Shown: positions 7,113 through 10,806 of the stretch, piece after piece | Position numbering within the stretch: the stretch's first letter is position 1 | How the letters are laid out: every line of letters begins with the position of its first letter | Assembly (NCBI GenBank): GCA_029865195.1 | Contig: JAOUHH010000066.1 | Coordinates: forward strand, 1 to 10,806 | Length of the DNA stretch: 10,806 nucleotides | DNA from: Desulfobulbaceae bacterium | GTDB lineage: Bacteria; Desulfobacterota; Desulfobulbia; Desulfobulbales; UBA5123 | Direction of reading: 5' to 3' | Translations under genes and position numbers: made by a program | The notes under the pieces: generated by a model | What the model saw: only the letters and a program-made list of their open reading frames with translations | What the model was told of the DNA's origin: nothing | Databases searched by the model: none

Positions 7113-7859
7113 TCAGCGCCAGAGTGGAAACGTCGAGCGGGCGATCACCGTATCGAGGAATATTTTGTCGTGGAGCGGGTATGCCTCCTTGAGCAGTCGT
7201 TTCATCTCCTTGGCAACGGCACTGTAGGGCGGCAGCTGCGGGATGATCGGCAGGACGTGTTCAATGGGCGGCGGCGCGGCGATATCCATCTTTTTTTCCA
7301 GCTCCTGCAACAGGCCAACCTCCATGCCGCCCTCCATGCCGGCGCTCCGGCCGGTATCGCCGAGGGAATGCAGGAACCCCATGATGCTGCCGAAATCGTT
7401 CTGGCGGTAAAACATCTTGATCTCGGCGTCGATGGTCGCCTGATACTCGATGAGTTCATCAAATTTTTCCCGATAACGATCGGTGTGAAAGACCAGCCGC
7501 TCGTAGCAGTCCTCCACCAGGTTGCAGAAACAGTTGAACCGGGTCAGGCCGCGCATCCGTACCCCTTCGAAGACACGTTCCTGAATCGGCTGCGAATGGG
7601 TGAGGAAGGAGTCGTAGAAAAGCCGCTGCTCGATGTTGACGAGATCGAGGAAGGACTGGATCAGCGCCTCATCCTTGAGCAGGATATAGATGCGGATGAG
7701 GTCGAAACTGATCCGTTTCTCAAGGATAAAGGAGTATTGCCGTATCTTTTCGACAAGCCCCAGCTTGTCTTCCTCGATGAGTTTGCGAAATCCGAAATAG
7801 CGATCGGCAATCTCCTTTTTGAGTTCGTAGGCAAGCACATCCTGGATATTCGCTTTCAT
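7113..7859 (-). CDS. Hypothetical protein, unrecognised family
   Basis: I do not recognise this 248-residue protein. It has no signal peptide or membrane segment, so it is probably cytoplasmic. Composition and spacing suggest a mostly helical fold, with charged heptad-like stretches such as ELKKEIADRYFGFRKLIEED near residues 12-31. Notable points are a CFCNLVEDCYERL segment (about 112-124), a flexible glycine/methionine-rich stretch (about 173-182), and a proline-rich PPP near 197-199 before a final helical segment. The frame is real: it is long, has a strong GAGGAGG ribosome site, and codon use matches its neighbours. The start at 7859 is chosen because GAGGAGG abuts the in-frame ATG at 7865 but sits 6 nt before 7859. 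It lies 162 bp upstream of the diguanylate cyclase on the same strand and is divergent from the cytochrome gene, so a link to signalling or redox is possible but unproven. Confidence 0.75.
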   Translation of the reverse strand: MKANIQDVLAYELKKEIADRYFGFRKLIEEDKLGLVEKIRQYSFILEKRISFDLIRIYILLKDEALIQSFLDLVNIEQRLFYDSFLTHSQPIQERVFEGVRMRGLTRFNCFCNLVEDCYERLVFHTDRYREKFDELIEYQATIDAEIKMFYRQNDFGSIMGFLHSLGDTGRSAGMEGGMEVGLLQELEKKMDIAAPPPIEHVLPIIPQLPPYSAVAKEMKRLLKEAYPLHDKIFLDTVIARSTFPLWR

Positions 7860-7865
7860 GACCAT

Positions 7866-7872
7866 CCTCCTC
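7866..7872 (-). promoter_or_regulatory. Shine-Dalgarno site that decides the start of the hypothetical protein
   Basis: GAGGAGG on the minus strand is immediately adjacent to an ATG at 7865 and 6 nt from the in-frame ATG at 7859. Only the second has a usable spacing, so translation should begin MKANIQ rather than MVMKANIQ. Confidence 0.75.
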
Positions 7873-7980
7873 GGTCGTCAAGAAACTTCCGGTCAAACAA
7901 CATATCAAGCCTAGCACGCAAGAGCTAAGAAGAACAAGATCGACGATTTTTTCCTCTCGAGATTGCCGGTGATTTTGACC

Positions 7981-8041
7981 CGACATGGCCGATGTCGCCT
8001 GTGGTGCGGCCCGATGTCGGCGGGATGTGGCCGGATGTCTT
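7981..8041 (+). repeat. Phased GATGT direct repeats upstream of the cytochrome gene
   Basis: GATGT occurs at 7991, 8013, 8024 and 8034, spaced 22, 11 and 10 bp, so all copies lie on about the same face of the helix. The last three fall in near-tandem units of about 11 bp (CCCGATGTCGG, CGGGATGTGGC, CGGATGTCTT). The first copy is also half of a CGACAT / ATGTCG inverted repeat (7981-7997). The array sits in the 278-bp divergent region between the hypothetical and cytochrome genes, about 100 bp before the cytochrome ATG, where an operator would be expected. The rest of that region shows no gene and no convincing promoter. Confidence 0.45.
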
Positions 8042-8137
8042 CTATCGCGAAGGCGGCGGCATGCCGTAAGGTTGAGTCAAAAGGGCAACGGCGGTTCGGG
8101 GTCGTGTCGCAAACTCACATTACAGGAGGAATGGAAA

Positions 8138-8575
8138 ATGAAGAAGATGATGACCGGATTGGTTCTGACCGTGGGGTTGTTGCTGGCCGTTTCGTTCAGC
8201 CCGGCCGTTTCGGTATCGGCGGCAGGGGTAAAGGCCCCCGGCGGGGAGATCACCATCGACGGCAAAAAGCCGGCCCGTTTCAGCCACCAGACCCATCTCA
8301 AACTGGGCGTGGCGTGCGGGCAGTGCCATCACGACGCCAAGCATCAACCGTTGAGCGAGGCAGGGATCGGCGCCATGGTCGATGGCGAAAAACTGCGCTG
8401 CGTGAACTGCCACAACGAAAAATTCGCCAATGAAAACCTCCGGACCGCGAAGGATATCTTCCACGCCCGTTGCCGGGATTGCCACAAGACCGGTGTCGCC
8501 GGCAAGCAAGGTCCGAGCAAGTGCAACAGCTGCCACAGCGGCGGCAAGCCGGGCAAGGCGGTCGAGGGTTGTTGA
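8138..8575 (+). CDS. Periplasmic tetraheme class III (c3-type) cytochrome c
   Basis: A 145-residue exported electron carrier. A signal peptide is clear: MKKMM, a hydrophobic core LVLTVGLLLAV, and probable cleavage near SVSA-AG (about residue 28). The mature part has four CXXCH haem-attachment motifs at C60-H64, C88-H92, C112-H116 and C129-H133. Additional histidines H50 and H53 (FSHQTH), H65 (CHH), H69 and H109 can serve as distal axial ligands, the bis-histidine pattern of cytochrome c3. All four sites have two-residue spacing, unlike classical c3, where CX4CH also occurs. Family members accept electrons from periplasmic hydrogenases or pass them to membrane complexes; the partner here is not in the window. 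The start is firm: AGGAGGA at 8124-8130 lies 7 nt before the ATG. The protein ends in a lone cysteine (VEGC), an oddity. It is monocistronic, with a hairpin following. Confidence 0.92.
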   Translation: MKKMMTGLVLTVGLLLAVSFSPAVSVSAAGVKAPGGEITIDGKKPARFSHQTHLKLGVACGQCHHDAKHQPLSEAGIGAMVDGEKLRCVNCHNEKFANENLRTAKDIFHARCRDCHKTGVAGKQGPSKCNSCHSGGKPGKAVEGC

Positions 8576-8595
8576 GTCGAAAAATGTTGGTGGGT

Positions 8596-8639
8596 GCAGG
8601 ATACCCGGCGGGCGAACGTTGCCCAGCCGGGTATCCTGC
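8596..8639. terminator. Strong hairpin between the convergent cytochrome and U32 genes
   Basis: A perfect 14-bp stem (8596-8609 with 8626-8639) continues past a bulged A8625 into a further 4-bp GGGC/GCCC stem with a 7-nt loop. It begins 21 nt after the cytochrome stop and lies 49 nt beyond the U32 stop on the other strand, so it may end both transcripts. No U-run follows on the plus strand, and on the minus strand a U5 lies about 12 nt away. It is therefore not a canonical intrinsic terminator and may instead protect 3' ends. Confidence 0.6.
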
Positions 8640-8687
8640 GTGGGGCTAAAGGCCAGGGCGGGGCCGCAACCCGTACCGGCGTACGCC

Positions 8688-10806
8688 TCAGGCCAGCCCC
8701 CGGCCGAAATTGAAGAGGGTGGTATCCGGCAGTTCGCGGTCTGCCCGGAATGCCGCCAGGACAGCCGCGCCGCGTGCCGAGCGCGCCCCGCAACGGCTGA
8801 GGTCAAGGTGCCAGTTGCCGCCACCCTGCCCTGCTATGGACCGCAGCTGCCCGATGAGGGAGAATTCGGCGGTCGCGGCAAGGATGGTCAGGCCCCGGTC
8901 GGTAGTCACCTGAAAGGCCTCGCCGGCGGCGGTCTGCAAGAGATCGCCGCTGTGCACCCCCCGAATCGGGATCCGCGACTGCAAAAGCTCAACCGGGGAG
9001 AAAACGGTCACCGTCAGCGGGATCCCCGGATCACGGGCCAGCAGTTCCCGCAGATTCTGCCCATCGTCCTCGATGGCCAGGGTCAGCGCGGCAGCCCCCA
9101 GTTCCCGCCAGGCCAGGGCGGCAAGGCTGTTCAGGGTGTAGAGCCTTGCGCCGGCCGTGAGTTCTACATCCGTCATCCCGTCAAAAAAAAGAAAATGGCC
9201 CAGATTGTTCAGGCGGAACTTTCGGTGCCCCAGCGCGTGCACCTGTTGCAGCATGGCGGCATACTCGTGCCACTGCTGTTCGAAGATGATCGGCGGCAGC
9301 TCCCAGGCCAGTCGCCCCCGCACCGTTGTGTCCCCTGCCGCGGCCTGGAGGTTTGTCGGGGTGAGGGGTAGGATCAGTTCGTCGATATCCGGATCGTCCA
9401 GCAGGGCAAGATCATCCGGGCCGGCCACCGTCACCGTCAGGAGCGGGTGGGTGAGCGGGCGCGCCGCGACCGGTGGCAGGAGGCTCGCCGTGGCCTGGGT
9501 CAGCCGCTCTCGGCGGCGATGGGCTTGCGCCTCTGCGAGGGCGGCCTCCAGGCGATGATAGAGGTCGCGGCGGATTTCATTGAGGCGGCTCGGCGGGATC
9601 ACCACCGGCGGCAATTCCCCGGCAATAAGCGACTCCAGAAAAAACGACGTGTCGCCGCATTTGGCAAAGACCCGGCGCAGGGCCTCTTCCTGCAAGGGGC
9701 TCTTGGTGGCGGCAAAGGTTTCCACCGGATACCGCTCCCGGAGCACAACCCCGCCGCCCTCGGCGGTAACGGTAAGCGCGTTGTCGGCAACCGCCAGTTG
9801 CATCCGCACCCCGTGGGGCGCAAGGCGGACCGTGGCCAGTTTTTTGCGGCACGCCTCCTCGGAGGGGAAGGCCCCCCCGCCGGCGCTCACCCGATAGACG
9901 CTGTCGCCGGCCTGAAACGGGCTCTTGCCGGCGGTGGGAACGGTTACGTAATCCCCGGCCCGTGCCACCTTGACCATCCGTTTGTTGACTTGGAGCGCGG
10001 TCACCGTGAAGCCGCTGCCGGCCTGATCGTTTTGCGGCAGAATCCGCACCCGGTCGCCCAGATGGAGGCGGTCGTTGCAGGCAAAGGAAAACCCGTCGCG
10101 GCGCACCGTGCCGATCTTGCCCAGTAACCGGCCGATGGAGCCCTGTTGTGAGGAAACCGCGATGTCGGCGGCGGCCGTGCCGGAAAGAAAACCCGTGCTG
10201 GCGGGGCGGCCGAAGGAGAGGGTCAGCAGTTCGCGTGCCTCGGCCAGCGCCTCCCGGCGGCGGGCCGGGGGGACGTCGAGCATCAGCCGATAGGCCGCCA
10301 CCACCCGCCCGACATACTCAGCGCTCTTCATCCGCCCCTCGATCTTGAAGCTGATCACCCCGGCCGCGATCAGTTGCGGCAGGAATTCGATGGCGCAGAA
10401 ATCGTTGGTGGAAAAATAGTAGCCCGGTCGCCCATGGTGGAGATAACGCCTGCGGCAAGGCTGGGCGCAACGGCCGCGGTTGCCGCTGGCGCCGCTGAGA
10501 TAGGAAGAGAAGAGGCATTGGCCGGAGATCCCGAAGCAGAGCGCGCCATGGACAAAGTGTTCCAGCTCGATGCGGGTCTGTCCGCGGATGACGCCGATTT
10601 CCGCAAGCGACAGCTCCCTGGCCAGCACCGCCCGGGAAAACCCCATCCTTTCGAGCAACTTCACCCCGGCGGCGTTGTGCACGGTCATCTGGGTGGAGGC
10701 GTGCAGGGGGAGGGCGGGGAAGTGGTCCCGGATCATCCTCCAGACCCCCAGGTCCTGCAAGATCACCCCGTCGATGCCGATTTCTTCCAGCGCGGCCAGG
10801 ACCTCG
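8688..10806 (-). CDS. U32-family protein with DUF3656 (RlhA/UbiU-like Fe-S hydroxylase type), N-terminus beyond the window
   Basis: The frame is open to the window edge; about 705 residues are visible and the true start lies outside. The apparent start at 10766 is only an internal GTG valine within a conserved IDGVILQDLGVW segment. The visible U32 core has LHASTQMTVHN, then FVHGALCFGISGQC and SGNRGRCAQPCRRRY. This contains four cysteines (codons at about 10536-10538, 10515-10517, 10467-10469 and 10455-10457) that match the Fe-S ligand pattern of UbiU/RlhA-type proteins. FKIEGRMKSAEYV follows. A DUF3656-like part (VVIPPSRLNEIRRDLYHRL) and a second barrel-like half (LYTLNSLAALAWRELGA) ending in DTTLFNFGRGL complete it. 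Annotation as peptidase or collagenase is traditional. Studied relatives hydroxylate 23S rRNA, tRNA or ubiquinone precursors using prephenate or similar co-factors, so an RNA-modifying role is more likely. It converges with the cytochrome gene. Confidence 0.88.
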   Translation of the reverse strand, partial: EVLAALEEIGIDGVILQDLGVWRMIRDHFPALPLHASTQMTVHNAAGVKLLERMGFSRAVLARELSLAEIGVIRGQTRIELEHFVHGALCFGISGQCLFSSYLSGASGNRGRCAQPCRRRYLHHGRPGYYFSTNDFCAIEFLPQLIAAGVISFKIEGRMKSAEYVGRVVAAYRLMLDVPPARRREALAEARELLTLSFGRPASTGFLSGTAAADIAVSSQQGSIGRLLGKIGTVRRDGFSFACNDRLHLGDRVRILPQNDQAGSGFTVTALQVNKRMVKVARAGDYVTVPTAGKSPFQAGDSVYRVSAGGGAFPSEEACRKKLATVRLAPHGVRMQLAVADNALTVTAEGGGVVLRERYPVETFAATKSPLQEEALRRVFAKCGDTSFFLESLIAGELPPVVIPPSRLNEIRRDLYHRLEAALAEAQAHRRRERLTQATASLLPPVAARPLTHPLLTVTVAGPDDLALLDDPDIDELILPLTPTNLQAAAGDTTVRGRLAWELPPIIFEQQWHEYAAMLQQVHALGHRKFRLNNLGHFLFFDGMTDVELTAGARLYTLNSLAALAWRELGAAALTLAIEDDGQNLRELLARDPGIPLTVTVFSPVELLQSRIPIRGVHSGDLLQTAAGEAFQVTTDRGLTILAATAEFSLIGQLRSIAGQGGGNWHLDLSRCGARSARGAAVLAAFRADRELPDTTLFNFGRGLA

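Noticed and set aside
7720..7986. 88-codon minus-strand frame with a hydrophobic stretch near its start
   Set aside because: Most of it overlaps the 7113-7859 gene out of frame; there is no ribosome site, and the hydrophobic segment comes from the intergenic region by chance.
8430..9371. 313-codon plus-strand frame crossing the cytochrome end and the U32 gene
   Set aside because: It overlaps two solid genes in other frames and has no coherent domain content.
10764..10766. GTG at 10766 as the start of the U32 protein
   Set aside because: The frame continues upstream to the window edge with family-like sequence (EEIGIDGV before ILQDLG), so this is an internal valine and the gene is truncated by the window.
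1..10806. CRISPR array, tRNA or rRNA genes, insertion sequences, toxin-antitoxin or phage-defence genes
   Set aside because: No regularly spaced long repeats, cloverleaf-like sequences, transposase motifs or defence-family motifs were found on either strand.

Overview
The window is GC-rich, densely coding DNA from a Gram-negative bacterium. It is most likely an anaerobic Desulfobacterota-type organism (Desulfobulbales or Desulfuromonadales style). That placement is inferred from an exported tetraheme class III cytochrome c, a DUF3365-type haem-sensor histidine kinase, a membrane diguanylate cyclase, and a stand-alone Smr protein. No rRNA, tRNA, CRISPR array, transposase or phage gene was seen. 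Eight protein genes account for nearly all the sequence, and no gene-free stretch exceeds about 280 bases.

Left part (1-2157, minus strand): a tight three-gene unit transcribed leftward. It holds a NahK-like sugar (N-acetylhexosamine-type) kinase of the APH fold, a DOMON-like protein that overlaps the kinase stop by an ATGA junction, and an EamA/DMT-family transporter cut off by the window edge. A 191-bp divergent region (2158-2348) with a plausible sigma70 promoter separates it from a plus-strand Smr-domain protein (2349-2945).

Middle part (3024-7859, minus strand): a signalling block. In transcription order it holds an unrecognised, probably mostly helical protein (7113-7859), a 644-aa diguanylate cyclase with a four-cysteine GAF-like segment (5016-6950), and a NarL-type sensor kinase with a periplasmic DUF3365 domain (3024-4910). 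Between the last two lies a near-ideal intrinsic terminator: an 18-bp perfect stem plus an 8-U tract that ends 4 nt before the kinase start codon. This leaves no room for a separate promoter or ribosome site, so the kinase may be controlled by attenuation. The DUF3365 haem motif is CX3CH rather than CXXCH.

Right part: a 278-bp divergent region (7860-8137) holds helically phased GATGT repeats and leads to the tetraheme cytochrome gene (8138-8575, plus strand). A convergent hairpin follows, then a long U32-family/DUF3656 protein (8688-10806, minus strand) whose N-terminus lies beyond the window. That protein carries the four-cysteine signature of the iron-sulfur RNA- and ubiquinone-hydroxylation branch of U32.

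The nearest thing to an undescribed system is the possible redox-signalling neighbourhood. It combines a c-type-haem sensor kinase, a cysteine-bearing diguanylate cyclase, an orphan protein and a periplasmic tetraheme cytochrome, with unusual RNA-level control between the two signalling genes. Functional linkage of these genes is inference from proximity.
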